Positions 24,331 through 35,830 of a DNA stretch of 64,000 nt are shown in pieces. The DNA is taken from assembly GCF_004210375.1 (NCBI RefSeq), contig NC_134834.1, forward strand, positions 159,607,290 to 159,671,289, written 5' to 3'. A program made the translations under genes and the position numbers. Below the pieces are notes generated by a model. That model saw nothing but the letters and a program-made list of their open reading frames with translations. It was not told where the DNA came from and ran no database searches. Source of the stretch: Tachypleus tridentatus. Its lineage: Eukaryota; Arthropoda; Merostomata; Xiphosura; Limulidae. Position 1 is the first letter of the stretch; each line of letters starts with the position of its first letter.

Positions 24331-24784
24331 GAAAGCTCTTCAGTTGGTGAAGAAGTTTAAATCCATTAAACTGGCAGTTAATCAACGAAAAGTATTGTCT
24401 AGAAGTTACACGATCATAAAATCCTATAGTGTTTAAACATCAACTCCAACTATATAGAAGTAAAGGAATCAGCTAGTGTTATAGAGGATAGTTCAATTGT
24501 GAATGCTTCATCTGCTTCAAATGAGATAATAAAGTTTAGTATTTAAAGAAACCAGTAGAAGAGTCCATTAAATTACTACTGGGAAACCTTGTGGTATGTT
24601 GATTTACACTGGTTATACAGCTGTAAAAGTCTGATCTAATTTGGTAATGATGCGTGGAAAATTGTTTCCAAAGATGAAGAAATAAGATGAATTGAAACTC
24701 CAGCAAGAGAAAGGTTGAAAGTTACCATTATTGTTCGAAACATAAATTCTAGCGAGTAAACTCGTTATGAATTTGTTTCAAAAT

Positions 24785-24933
24785 GACTGCAGGACATTCC
24801 TGGATTACTACATTTCTAACACAACCAAATTAAGCTCAACAACATCGTAAAATGGAGAAACCAATGTTCTGTGATAGAAAGGCATCATGGGGGCCATATC
24901 AGGATCAGTTCAAAATAATTTTCAAAGTGACCA
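24785..24933 (+). repeat. Direct repeat inside the LTR element, copy 2
   Basis: Duplicate of 23843-23990, broken by a stop. It sits downstream of the gag remnant, where a protease would be expected. Confidence 0.85.
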
Positions 24934-26092
24934 TAACGTTGTAAACAACGTTAATATAGGGATCAGAAACAAACTATGAATTAATTTTGTTTACAGAAAT
25001 ATTACAGATCCTTGAAAACCAGGATATTAGCACTTTATCTATTTTTCAATAGCATGGTGAGGAAATAAAACCATACATTTTTAATTTAATTCATTATTCA
25101 TGTAGGTGAACATCAGAAAACGATGGATTGAGATCTTTCACTATTACTCAAGTGTCATTAAAATACACGAAGCTACAGGCAACACAGTATCGTCATTAAA
25201 TGTTTTGGAGAGAACTTAACGAACCTTTAGGCCTTTTGTTCTCGTATTCAAATGATAATCATTCAAAAGAATTTTAAATATAATTTGCAGACAGACTAAG
25301 GATTATCAGTGATGTTCTGCACGACTTTACCCAGGAAAGACTTAAATCAGCTAATGATAAAACGAAAAGTTGCTGCAATGCTAATGGTGTATTATATTGA
25401 AGTGATACGATATGGCTATACAATTCCTTACACAAGAAATGGCATATTCTGAAGTTAACCAGATATGAATCTGCTGAAAAACTCAGGGTCCCAGTTGAGA
25501 TCATTTCTATATAATCAGCATAACTATTTACCTAAGGAAAAACTATCCCCCTTTATTGACAGAAGAGCAAGCTATGATAGGAAACAAGAGGCCACACCCT
25601 ATGCATACCATAGTCCTTAGAAGAGAAGTCCACAAAATACTTTAATAATAGACAGTTTAGTGTACTGTTTTACTCATGCATGTATTTAGGATTGTTTAAG
25701 GGACGTTACAAGTAAATAAAAGAAGCTGTGTTGTGAGCTATATTTATAATATTTTAATCGAGATATTTGTTTGCTAAAGGGAGTTAATCGTGATGATGGT
25801 GTTATAATCTAAATCTAGGATGATATAAATGCCAAAGTGATTGTGTAAGTAATCAGTGATGAATTCTTTTCATGAGTTTATCAGTTCAGTGTCTGTTAGT
25901 GATTTACCCTGTGAGAAATATTGTATCTATTAATCATCAAATGAATTAGTCAGTGCATTTGTTATTAAGAAAATCTCTTAGAGAAGAATTTTTTTAAATA
26001 AATTTTTGTGAACTTAGTGTGTAGTAAATGTTTGTGGAGAAATGACTTAATTGGTTTCTGTTACACGGGACGCACTTGGTATTATTTTTGCT

Positions 26093-27772
26093 TCTTAATC
26101 CCCAATTATCTATGACAGTAAAAGAGCGTGTCTGTATGTCGTGTGTATGTATGTGTGTGACTACCATAAGTACAATAGGAAAGAAGCTAGAAACCTGAAA
26201 TTTTGTACACATTCTAAGTGAGTCCTGAACGCGTGCACATAGCTATTGTTACTTATTCACGTGCATTCACCGGTGCTCACCTTTTTATGAGGCAAGGTAG
26301 CAAAAAACCATATAGAAAACAATATGTGACTTCTATATCCTTAAAGTTATTATCTCATACTGGTGTTACATTTGGTATTTAATAAGTAAGACTACTACCC
26401 TCATTGAAACCAAATATATATTTTTATTAAAGCAACATTTCAATCATTATCAGGCTTAGGATGCGGCACACTCCAGAGACCCCACACACATTTATCAACA
26501 GGCAGAGTTCAAAGATGCCACTAACATTTCTACACAGGTGAAACTGGGAGAAAAAAATGTGTCCACTCAATCAAAAGAACATATTTCAACGATAGAAAAC
26601 TTTCCTTCAAAATAAAACCTCAAGCATGGATTCTGTAACTGGTTATCAGGAAGGAGGAACATAATGAAAAATGATATCAAGACTTTAATTTACATTTCAG
26701 TAACGGCACTTGTAGATAGAGACAACGATTTCAACTTTGAGAAATTTGTAAGTCAAGCCTAATGACGGATCATAGTTATTTGTTCTTAATATCTCATATA
26801 ATCACTGGTTTTTGAATAAGATTTTATTTAATAGTTTTCTATATATGTTGTTGTAAACTATATATTTAATATAATTTATTTGCACACTGCAATTCGTAAT
26901 TATGACGTAATTATCAAAGAGTTTTGAGAAATATCTAAAAACATAGAATAGAGATATAAGTACAAGTAGACAATTAGTTCAGAGATAAGAAATGAAAGTG
27001 AATGAGTTTCACATTTATTCTGTTACTCAATTACTTGATGACTTACGCGTTTGATTACCCAAATCAAAAAACTATTTATTTAGTTACGTGTACGCTTCGC
27101 AGTTTACACTAAGACGTTATACAAAAGTCTGGGCTGTCTTCCACAACAGAAAGCTTTAAACCTTAGCTTAAAAGATAACACAAAATCAGGGTTCGAGCTT
27201 CGGATCGACAATCACGATGATGGTTAAAGGTAAATGTTGAATTATGGCTAACATTGCATGATTGAAATTTTTATAGATACTGCAGATAGATGAAAAGTGG
27301 CAAGCTGGAGATGGTAAAAATGATGGCTGTTCTGGGCGAAAGTGAAGCAGGAATTTTGTTGCTATATATTTTATTTAGAAAATATTTATTTTCAGCTACA
27401 GTATGCAGAAACGACAGTCCATCACAGTGAAGAAGGGTCATATATATATATATCACGATCAGAACTCCATCAGAAATAGAAGGGGAGAAGTGTATTAATA
27501 TAAGCAATTCATAATTGTTAAGTAACATATGTTTGACCTTACAGAATGTGTAGAGTGTCATTATAAAAGGAAATCGAGTCAGCTGCAGTAAAACTGTGAC
27601 TGACTTCACTATGGGCAGAGAAGAGGAATAGGAAGAGGGAAATATAACAATTGTATGAAATATTAAAAATGCTTATTTGTACATATGTGTTACTATATTA
27701 TGACACATTGTTTCATATTGTCTTTGAATTTATATACATGCAACTACACAACTCGAAAAATCCATATGATTA
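26093..27772. other. Largely unassigned; possible PLE remnant at 26420-26760
   Basis: A plus-strand fragment near 26530 reads FYTGETGRKK, like the start of a PLE GIY-YIG domain. On the minus strand at 26431-26454 there is CCTGATAATGATTGAAATG, a PLE-type terminal motif. The remainder, including a 112-codon minus-strand open frame at 27271-27609 and a (TA)n tract at 27440, shows no recognisable coding signal. Confidence 0.35.
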
Positions 27773-29269
27773 CACTATGTAACAAAATGTTTACTTTTTC
27801 TTGTTCATGGGCTAAAAGTTATTTCTCATTTCCTTATGCCTAAAGTAATGAAAAAGACTTATTTTTCTATTAAAACTTTGTTTTTGTGACTTGGGTAATG
27901 AAATTTTCAAATTTACCCATTTTCCAGAACATGCCAGGTAGATTCAGTGCTGAGTAGCTGATTGAGATTTTTTTAGAATTTTCAAGAACTTTTCATAGTA
28001 ATATATATATACAGGAGCTCACCACTTCAGTTTAGTTCTAGCTGCCTAAGTGAAGACATAGACCGATCTGATTTTATCAGAGATGGCAAAAAGATGCTGC
28101 AAGCATTCTCCAGATGCATCCAGAAACCTCAAAGCTATGCTGCTCCATAACGGGAATAAGTATCTGTCTCTTCCCCTGGTTCATTCTGTGCACCTCAAAG
28201 AGGAATACAACAGCTTCAAGATCTTGCTAGGAGCATTGAAGTATGATGAGTATGGCTGGGAAGTTATCGGAAACTTCAAAATGGTAGCATTCCTGATGGG
28301 TTTCCAAGGAGGCTTTACCAAGTTTCCCCTATTATCTTTGCCTTTGGGACAACAGGGACACCGCAGCGCACTACAATAGAAAGCACTAGCCACAACGGAC
28401 CGAGTTCTCTGTGGAAAAGCACAATTTCAAGTGTGAGCCACTAGTGAACCTCCAGAAGGTGTTGTTTCCACCATTGCACATAAAATTGGGTCTTATGAAA
28501 CAATTTGTCACAGCTCTTGATAAGGAGTCTGTAGCCTTCAAGTACCTTCGAGACTTCTTCCCTAATCTGTCTGAGACAAAGGTCAAAACTGTTGTATTCG
28601 TTGGACCACAAACAAAAAAGAACCTTGGAGTGCATAGAATTCCCCAAGAAGCTCAGTAGGAAGGAAAAGAAAAAGCTTGTGGCTGCTTTGTCGCAGTGGT
28701 TTTGGGCTTCTCGGGTAATCAAAAGGCCGAAACTTATGTGGAACTGGTTGAGGCCCTTGTGAAGAACTACAGCAAAACGGGCTGCAGTGTGTCCCTAAAA
28801 GTCCATATCCTTGACACTCATCTTGATAAATTCAAGGAGAACATGGGAGCATACTCAGAAGAGCGAGACGAGCGCTTCCACCAAGAACTACTGGATTTTG
28901 AACGCCGCTACCAAGGAGCGTATAACGAAAACATGATGGGGACCTATATTTGTGGGCTGATACGTGAAAGTCATTTACATTACATTCGCAAATCTCGAAA
29001 AACTGCTCACTTCTAAACATTTTTTGTATAACTTGAGTATAAATACACGTTAATCTTGATTCATATTTTGTTTTATTCAGACCTTATGTGAATGAAAATG
29101 TGCAAATTTGCCCGTTTTTACACAGAAAATAGGTTAATTTCTAAATTTCATTAGTCAGCTCACAAAAGCAAAGTTTGAAGGCAATAATGGCCATTTTCTC
29201 TACTTTTACAAGATAAGCAATTAAGAACTAACACATACTATCCAGGAACAAAATTTGTGATATATAGTG
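27773..29269 (+). mobile_element. CACTA-type (CMC) DNA transposon, internally deleted
   Basis: The ends are CACTAT at 27773 and ATAGTG at 29264-29269, flanked on both sides by TTA, a 3-bp target duplication. Long imperfect terminal inverted repeats of ~110-160 bp follow; the best-matching inner parts are around 27875-27937 and 29125-29190. CACTA ends with a 3-bp duplication are the hallmark of the CACTA/EnSpm (CMC) superfamily. The inside carries a frameshifted intronless coding region (28083-29016). At about 1.5 kb the copy has lost the N-terminal part of its protein. Confidence 0.72.
28083..29016 (+). pseudogene. Frameshifted transposase-like protein of the CACTA-type element
   Basis: Three plus-strand blocks follow in order. 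28083-28379 has LKAMLLHNGNKYLSLPLVHS, then WEVIGNFKMVAFLMGFQGG. 28411-28659 has PPLHIKLGLMKQFVTALDKE and FVGPQTKKNL. 28696-29016 has VELVEALVKNYSKTGCSVSL, HxDKFKENMGAYSEERDERFHQE and the C-terminal HYIRKSRKTAHF. I recognise this as a protein family repeated many times in arthropod and cnidarian genomes and usually unnamed. Its place between CACTA ends makes a CMC transposase the best guess. Two or more frameshifts and a stop separate the blocks, and the Cys-rich part expected after FTKFP is scrambled. The ATG at 28083 is internal to the family, so the true N-terminus is missing. Confidence 0.68.
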
Positions 29270-29285
29270 TTATATATATATATAC
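29270..29285. repeat. TA microsatellite at the transposon edge
   Basis: A short (TA)n tract immediately outside the right CACTA end. Confidence 0.7.
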
Positions 29286-29872
29286 GGCTTTACCATAAAA
29301 AACAACAACTGTAAAGTCTGCATATTTGTATAGATATAAATTCTAGCCACCATACTTTGCATGTGTAATCGTGTATAAAACTCATATGATTACAAAATCC
29401 ATGCACCATTCCAGTTTAGTTTGTTAGGCTCTCCAATCCAGTGTTTACAAACTCACCATATAGCTCCAGGGTATAAAAATTGCAGCTATATATATTTTAA
29501 AAATACATAATATATGGTATGTTGATAACTTTGCATCATAGTGATCATACTTACAGTACCAATATCAATGATAACACTTGAGCAATAGCCATCCAATTTC
29601 TACAAAGCCAATCTGAAGACTGCCATTTTTTCCCGGAGACAGAACTGTACATTCACTATGTACTTCGTATCAACTATGTACTTCGTTAAATTAAATTGTT
29701 TCAAATAGGAGAGTAATGGATACATATTTCTGACCATGATGGACATAAAAAACAAAAAAAACAAGATTATTAAAAATTGTAAATTTAAAAAGGATATAAA
29801 GACCTTCAAAAATTACAGAAAAAAGACAAAATATATGAAGCGAAAATGTAAAGAAAAAAATGTAAACAAACA

Positions 29873-29991
29873 TGTTTGAGACATAGTGTTGACACTATTT
29901 CCTCACGCCACATATTCATATTTTAGACATGGAGTCAAAATAAGAGTTTGTAGCTTGAGGAAATAATGTCACCACTATGTCTCAAACCTTG
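29873..29991. repeat. Hairpin repeat
   Basis: Arms of ~33 bp (gtttgagacatagtg... and its inverse ...cactatgtctcaaac) match at about 90% around a ~50 bp spacer. A minimal foldback element or MITE is possible; its family is not recognised. Confidence 0.6.
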
Positions 29992-30844
29992 AACTTGTTT
30001 CTTTACTTTTTTTACGATTGTATTTTCACTTTAAATTGCATATCTTGTCTCATTAATTTCTTGAAGATTCTTATTCATTCTTTTTAAATTAAAATTGCAA
30101 ATAATATTGTTACGTAACAGGTTACTAAATAATTATTTTATCACAAATATCCACATCAAAATTAGGTCATATTTCAAGTGCTAGACGTTACACATTTTAA
30201 ATTTATTCACAGCATAACTAAAGTCAAAGTGCTTGGTGGATCAGTCTATTTGCTTAACTTTTGAAAAATATTATAATATCGTATTAGTAACAGTTTTACA
30301 TCAGTTCACACTGAGGAGTGCCATAACTAGATTTAAGACATTTATATATGTTTTTGTTTTTAGTGATATTACTGAAAAACGATTATATCTTAATTTACAA
30401 AGCCATAGTCGTGTTTGATTAACCTTATGAAAAGCCAATATAAGTTATAAAGTTACTTGGTGATGAATTAAACAAAAAAAGACGCTTTGGGTGAGCAACA
30501 GTTTGAAGCAGGAACTGAACATGTTATACGCTTGTTTCAAGATAGCACTATTTTGATCTTATAAACAATGATGGATGAGCGTTACATTATTTTAATGGTT
30601 TTCATTGCTTCGATGTTACCAACATAAAAGTATTCTTTATTGAAAGGTATATATATAAATGTATATAAACGTTCATGCCGTATATGAGTCAGTTATAGTA
30701 ATCAAGAACAATGTTTCTAACACAATAACTCTATAGATTAAAAAAGAACTATATGTTTAGATTTCATTTTAAAAACATCCATCATTGTTGTTTGCAGGAA
30801 ACGGTCTAAGTTTCTATAAGTGTTTTGTTTTGACATATTTATTA
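29992..30844. other. Unassigned AT-rich stretch
   Basis: No supported gene or repeat family. Confidence 0.3.
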
Positions 30845-30925
30845 ATCAAGGGTTCGATTCCCTTCGATGGACTCAGGAGATAGCCCGATGTGGTTGTGCT
30901 ATAAGAAAACACACACACATCTTTA
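30845..30925 (+). repeat. tRNA-derived SINE, family B, 5'-truncated
   Basis: B box AGGGTTCGATTCCCT, then agatagcccgatgtgg and an acacacac tail. Confidence 0.75.
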
Positions 30926-31299
30926 TTATTTGTCAACAGAAAACAATTAACTTTCTCTCAAATTTCATCTTTCATTTTTCGAACATGATGTCCACCATTG
31001 ATCTAGGTGTGGGCCAATCACATGTGTTGATGTCCTTCTAAAAGGAACATTTTCAGTCTGGTTATTATTGATTGGTTAATAAAGTAAATTCAAACATAAC
31101 TACAAATTAAGTGCTCTGATATATTAAAAACTTATCTTTTATATGTCTAAATAACGCAGGGACCAGAGTAAAATAACTGCTTATTCAGCATCTTAAAAGC
31201 AGTTGTGCAGTAGAACTAGTTAGAATGACAAGAATAAATAAATCAGCAAATGTTCAGGTAAATACTATTTACATAAAGTCACCTAAATCTTCGCTGACT

Positions 31300-31405
31300 T
31301 AGTGTGTGTTTTTTTTATAACAAAGTCATATTGGGCTATCTGTTATGTTCACCCAGGGGAAATGAACCCCTGATTTTAGCGTTGTAAATTAGAAGACCTA
31401 CCGTT
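31300..31405 (-). repeat. tRNA-derived SINE, family B
   Basis: Inverted copy with the tail tgtgtg at the left, agcccaatatgact on the minus strand, a mutated B box, and the head ending near 31400. Confidence 0.7.
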
Positions 31406-31688
31406 GACTTGTTTTAGGAGACAAAAGGTATTCAAGTGTTGAAAAGCAGAATGTATAATTGATGATATTCAAACTACCAACAATAACTAAACTTAGTTAA
31501 GAAACAGAAAACCAGCAGGGTGAAAGATGCAGTTTGCACGAGTAAATGAAAAGCAACATTAAGTGAAGATAGCTTGTTTTAAATATCGAGAGAACCTGTA
31601 CTCAGTCAGGTCCAGCTACTTGGTCGAACCTAACTTGTAACTAACAACTATAAGTGCTTGTAGTGTAACCAGGATTATCTAACCATAG

Positions 31689-31970
31689 TAGGCCTGGCAT
31701 GACCAGGTGATTAAGGCACTCGGCTCATAATCTCAGGGTCACGGGTTCGAAACCCCGTCGCACCAAGCATGCTCGCCCTTTCAGCCGTGAGGGCGTTATA
31801 ATGTTACGGTCAATCCCACTATTCGTTGGTAAAAGAGTAGCCCAAGAGTTGGCGGTGGGTGATGATGACTAGTTGCCTTCCCTCTAGTCTTTCACTGCTA
31901 AATTAGAGATGGCCAACGCAGATAACCCTCGTGTAGCTTTGCGCGAAATTCAAAACCAAACAAACAAACA
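31689..31970 (+). repeat. SINE family A, full length, joined to module E
   Basis: Head, body and AAACAAACAAAC tail are all present. It runs without a gap into module E at 31971. It is ~87% identical to the 19322 copy. Confidence 0.9.
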
Positions 31971-32076
31971 AATTGAATGAGCTTTTGTATATTATTTATG
32001 TTCTGAAGAAATTGTGTTCATTCATCATGATACAAAAAAGCAGAAATTGGATATAGTTAAAGTAACTGGCAGTTAT
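31971..32076 (+). repeat. Module E, copy 2
   Basis: Two mismatches in ~103 bp against the inverse of 19217-19321. The match ends at actggcagt. Confidence 0.85.
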
Positions 32077-32736
32077 GGATTTTATTTTGAAAATCAAAAA
32101 TACACAACTCATGAGAGATATAATTAAACCAATTTACAAATTGGAAACGTAATGAATTAATAAATTATAATGAGTATACTGGAATAGACGGCAACTTACT
32201 GTTTTAGAAAAAAAATCCTCTACACTTGCGTCTTTTTTCACGATAGACAATTGCCGACCATTCCAATGTACTCAGCATGAATACATTTCCTAAACAAACT
32301 ATTAAAGAATGATAAATTATAACATTAGATAAGATCTTAAATGCTAATATTTTCTTAATATTATATTCAGTAGCGGATCCATGATTGTCAGATACTTTCA
32401 AACACGTTCTGTTGACTTTGACTGACTTGTAAGAAAGGAAGGACTGAAAACAGTGAAGGGACTTTTCTCAGCAAACAGACAATTAAAATAACGAGTGCAT
32501 AGTAAGAAATACAGCACATTCATTGGATGCAAGTCTGTGTAGAACAGGGATCCCCAAACGTTTTTGAATGTCGACCTCTTCATGGAATCCTTGACCTTTA
32601 ATCGACCTCTCCATTATTTTAAGTAATAAAAATCTATAAGTCATAGTTAAAGGAAGAATAACTTAATAAAACATATAAATAATAATAATACATTACGATA
32701 AACCAATTTTACATTTCGATTGATCGTCTGACATCT

Positions 32737-34840
32737 TTAATAGAAGGGATATGATTGACGATCTTTGAGAAGAGCACTAATATTTGATTGTAAATTTCTG
32801 AGTTTTAGTCTTAATTCACCGCGCTCTTCTATGTTCAGTTTGTTCTTCTGCTTTGTTAGGACTGAATTTATATGGATAAAACCACCTTCAACCATATAGG
32901 AACTTTGGAATGTAAGTAAAAAAGGGTTCACTGCTGCGAAAAGTTTTGGATACTTATTGACAATAGTTACATTACTCCAAAAGCTGCTGAGTGTCGTATT
33001 TTTGAACAGTGATTTAGCTTCAAGATCCACGGAAAGTTCAATGAGTTCATCTTGTAAATTAGGTTCGATAATTACCTTTTCTATTTCCCAATCAAATGGC
33101 GTAACAATCCAGTCAGATACGTGCATTCTCTCCATGTCCTCAAAGCGCACTTCAAAGTCTTCACTTAATTTTCCAAGGTGCTTTATGTATATATCCAAGT
33201 CATCATCAGACATAACTTGGTCTTCATCTTCCAGTTGCCTAAGTTGAAAAGTGCTGAAAATCACTTAGTAGCTATGAAGATTTAAAAAGGCCTTTGAATT
33301 GGAAGTCTGAGAGGATTGTTCGGGTTTGAATCATTGTTACGTTTTTACCTTGCAGACAGGTCTGTACATCATTAAATTTTGAATATAGATCTGACAAATA
33401 GAAAAAATGATTCTTATTTTTTTCAATTCATCACACAGAAAGGGATCCACGTCTGTAAGAAACTCCACAGGTGAGTCATACAACTCGGCAAGCCTTTGCA
33501 AGCAAACACCTCTTGACAACCACCTCATTTCAGTATGCAACAGTAATTGGTTCACCAATTCATCTTTTTTTTTTTACATAGCCTAGCAAACAGTCGCGAA
33601 TTAAGTGGATGTGCTGTAATTTTATTTATCGATCTGATGCACACCTTTAGAGTATCATGCAATTTGTCACTGAGACTTTTTGCCACAAAGTGGTGTCTGT
33701 ATAATACACAGTGAATAGTACGCACATCGGGAACCTTTTCCTCAAGAAAGGCAGCAAATCTTCTGTAACAGCCAACTATTAAAGGTGCGTCATCTGTGGC
33801 AATCGCAATTATATTGCTGAGTGGAATATTGTGCTTGTTTAAATATTCCTCCAAGCATTAAAAAATCGTCACCCATTTTGCATCACCTTTACGACACCTT
33901 GCGAACAAAAACTTGTCAATAATTTGTTTTGGAATTTAACTAAAATACCTCACATAAGATATAAGAATGTTTGAACCACCAAAAGTTGGTTCATAAAGTT
34001 GGATGGAAAACTTACTTTGCATAAGCTCAGATTCCAAAGTTTTTTTTTCATCTTTCACCATCTTATCAACACGTCTTTGAACTGCATTTGCATTTAAAGG
34101 CAAGCATTTTAAAACAGATCCAGAGTCTTTTTTTCGTGACAGTTTAAATCACTTCTTTAATTGATGGTATTATGGTCTCCTCTATAACAGTATACATTTT
34201 TCCTTTCTTTGCTATATTGAGAGAAATATTATATGATGCCCTTAACCCTCCTTCATTATCAACCTGAAGCAGGTGCTCTCATAAATGGCATCATATTTGG
34301 TCGTTTTTTCATATTTTTCTTTCAACGTTCTTAAAAAATCAAGATCTTTATATTTTTTATCAAGATGAATTCTTTGAAGGTGGTCTTTCATCTTTGTGGC
34401 TTGCCATGGCCAGCTGGATAAGGCGCTCGACTCGTAATCCCATGGTCGCGGGTTAGAATATCCGTCGCATCAAACATGCTCACTCTTTTTGCCGTTGGTG
34501 CGTTATAATGTACGGTCAATTCCACTATTCGTTGGTAAAAGAGTAGCCCAAGAGTTGGCGGTGCGTGGTAATGACTAGCTGCCTTCCCTCTAGTCTTACA
34601 CTGCTAAATTAGGAAGGCTAACGCAGATAACCCTCGTGTAGCTTTGCGTGAAATTCAAAAAACAAACTTCCTTCTTTGCTGGTTTCTTGGCATCATTACT
34701 AACAACCTTTTCGCATAGGAGGCACAAAGGCTTCGTTTCATTTGTAAGCGAACGTATGAATCCAAGTTTCAAGTAATCTGGTGAATATTGTCAGCTCTTC
34801 TTTTTAGGATCTGCGGCTGCTATTTCAGTTAATGGGTTCG
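32737..34840 (-). pseudogene. Broken hAT transposase (ZBED5/FAM200/SCAND3-like)
   Basis: Reading down the minus strand: a BED-type finger near 34740 (KPLCLLCEKVVSNDAKKPA) is split by the SINE, and its His part (LQRIHLDKKY) resumes at ~34380. A central part runs 33854-33552 (IPLSNIIAIATDDAPLIVG, then TIHCVLYRHHFVAK), which holds the catalytic-core Asp region. Next is TEMRWLSRGVCLQRLAEL at ~33520. The longest open piece, 33264-32737, ends with the hAT dimerisation-type segment (LNIEERGELRLKL). Frameshifts, stops and the SINE separate these, so no transposase can be made. Related proteins have been domesticated in vertebrates, but this copy shows only decay. Confidence 0.85.
34398..34667 (+). 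repeat. SINE family A nested in the hAT zinc finger
   Basis: Starts GGCTTGCCATGGCC, with body and tail intact. The hAT coding sequence resumes on both sides, with a similar tctttg at each junction. It inserted after the hAT element. Confidence 0.92.
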
Positions 34841-35242
34841 TGGCTAAAGTTAAATAAATGAACTTTATTAACAGGCTACAAGAAGCACAGATCAATATTT
34901 TAACGTTTTAAATTTAAAACATAAGCAAAATAAATATATAAATATATAAAGTAATAGAGATTGTATTTAATTTTTATTGCTATCGAAATACGTGACCACG
35001 TGGAACAACTTGGAACACTTTTCGTACATCTGAAACACAAAATTTTCATTTACTTATTTTAAGTACAGAACTTTGATTTTTTAACCATTAAATACTGTTG
35101 TATTAATTACGATACTTAATGTCCTTTTTAAACTAAACAAACTCACACCTCCACTTCCGGATACAACAAACACCAATAAATAATTAAAATAACCAAAACT
35201 ATCATTGTTAATCATCAAGAAGTAAGCCAGAATGAGCCTAAC

Positions 35243-35288
35243 ACATATTGAAGAATACGTCACGCTCACAATGCTTCCTGATTGGCTC
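35243..35288 (+). repeat. 46-bp direct repeat, copy inside the hAT element
   Basis: Perfectly identical to 35616-35661. Starts acatattgaagaatacg and ends cctgattggctc. Confidence 0.95.
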
Positions 35289-35615
35289 TATTACAATCGT
35301 TAGTTGGGTGGGCGGAGTTAACGACTGTCTTGTCCAGACTCCTAATTGACTCATGCATTTTTATACAATTAATTTACAGCTGGTGTTTATATCACCTTGA
35401 TTATACGACTCTTGCTTTCTGCACAATATAGTGTTTCGATTTGATCAACAATAATTAATAAGTCGTGCAATGATGCTTCTGTATTAACAATTTCTAACCG
35501 ACCGTAGAGTGATTTTGGATCCCCCAGAAATGTCTCATCGACCCATGGGGTCAATATCAACCACTTTGGGAACTCCTGGTGTAGAATCTGCCGTGTACCC
35601 AAATTGTTGAAACTT

Positions 35616-35661
35616 ACATATTGAAGAATACGTCACGCTCACAATGCTTCCTGATTGGCTC
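35616..35661 (+). repeat. 46-bp direct repeat, copy outside the hAT element
   Basis: Lies 30 bp beyond the right target duplication. The flanks differ from those of the inner copy. Confidence 0.95.
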
Positions 35662-35768
35662 AATTGTATAACTAAGTCGCTTTCAAACAGTAATGAACCA
35701 TTCCATCCTCAGTGATGTCGAGAAACCCACTTGTTGAGAAATTTATATGCAAAAACGGCTCGTTTGGG

Positions 35769-35830
35769 TTGAGAAAATATTTTACATAGAAGGTCGAAAC
35801 GTTGTTCGCTCTTCTATGTAAAATATTTTC
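35769..35830. repeat. Perfect 22-bp hairpin
   Basis: GAGAAAATATTTTACATAGA.. and its exact inverse surround an 18-base loop (gtcgaaacgttgttcgct). The loop carries the GTCGAAACGTTG motif seen at PLE termini. Confidence 0.85.

Larger units (their letters stand above)
22905..26092 (+). mobile_element. Decayed LTR retrotransposon (gypsy-like gag remnant)
   Basis: Two partly matching flanks (22905-23225 and 25840-26092) share blocks such as gttcagtgtc..gttagtga and ttgggtattatt, and look like decayed LTRs. After the left one, tagtgccaaaagtggga at ~23270 resembles a primer-binding/leader region. A gag-type segment follows: W-x2-YxxQF near 23950, then the LAEDLEGLAQLSY..MVDLWLHGQRVD..MRIRLK block near 24180-24310, the usual retrotransposon gag C-terminal pattern. 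Protease, RT and integrase are not recognisable. Frameshifts and stops are frequent. Confidence 0.5.
32545..35578 (-). mobile_element. hAT DNA transposon (ZBED5/FAM200-like), 3034 bp, with perfect 8-bp target duplication
   Basis: GTGTAGAA at 32537-32544 is repeated exactly at 35579-35586. The termini are CAGGGATCCCCAAACG on the left and, inverted, CAGGAGTTCCCAAAGTGG on the right, the short imperfect CAGG ends typical of hAT elements. The inside carries a decayed transposase on the minus strand with a BED zinc finger, RWLSRG block and C-terminal dimerisation segment. A family A SINE (34398-34667) was inserted later into the coding region, and this accounts for part of the length. Confidence 0.93.

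Noticed and set aside
27271-27609. 112-codon minus-strand open frame
   Set aside because: Hydrophobic AT-driven composition with a (TA)n tract inside it and no homology I recognise.
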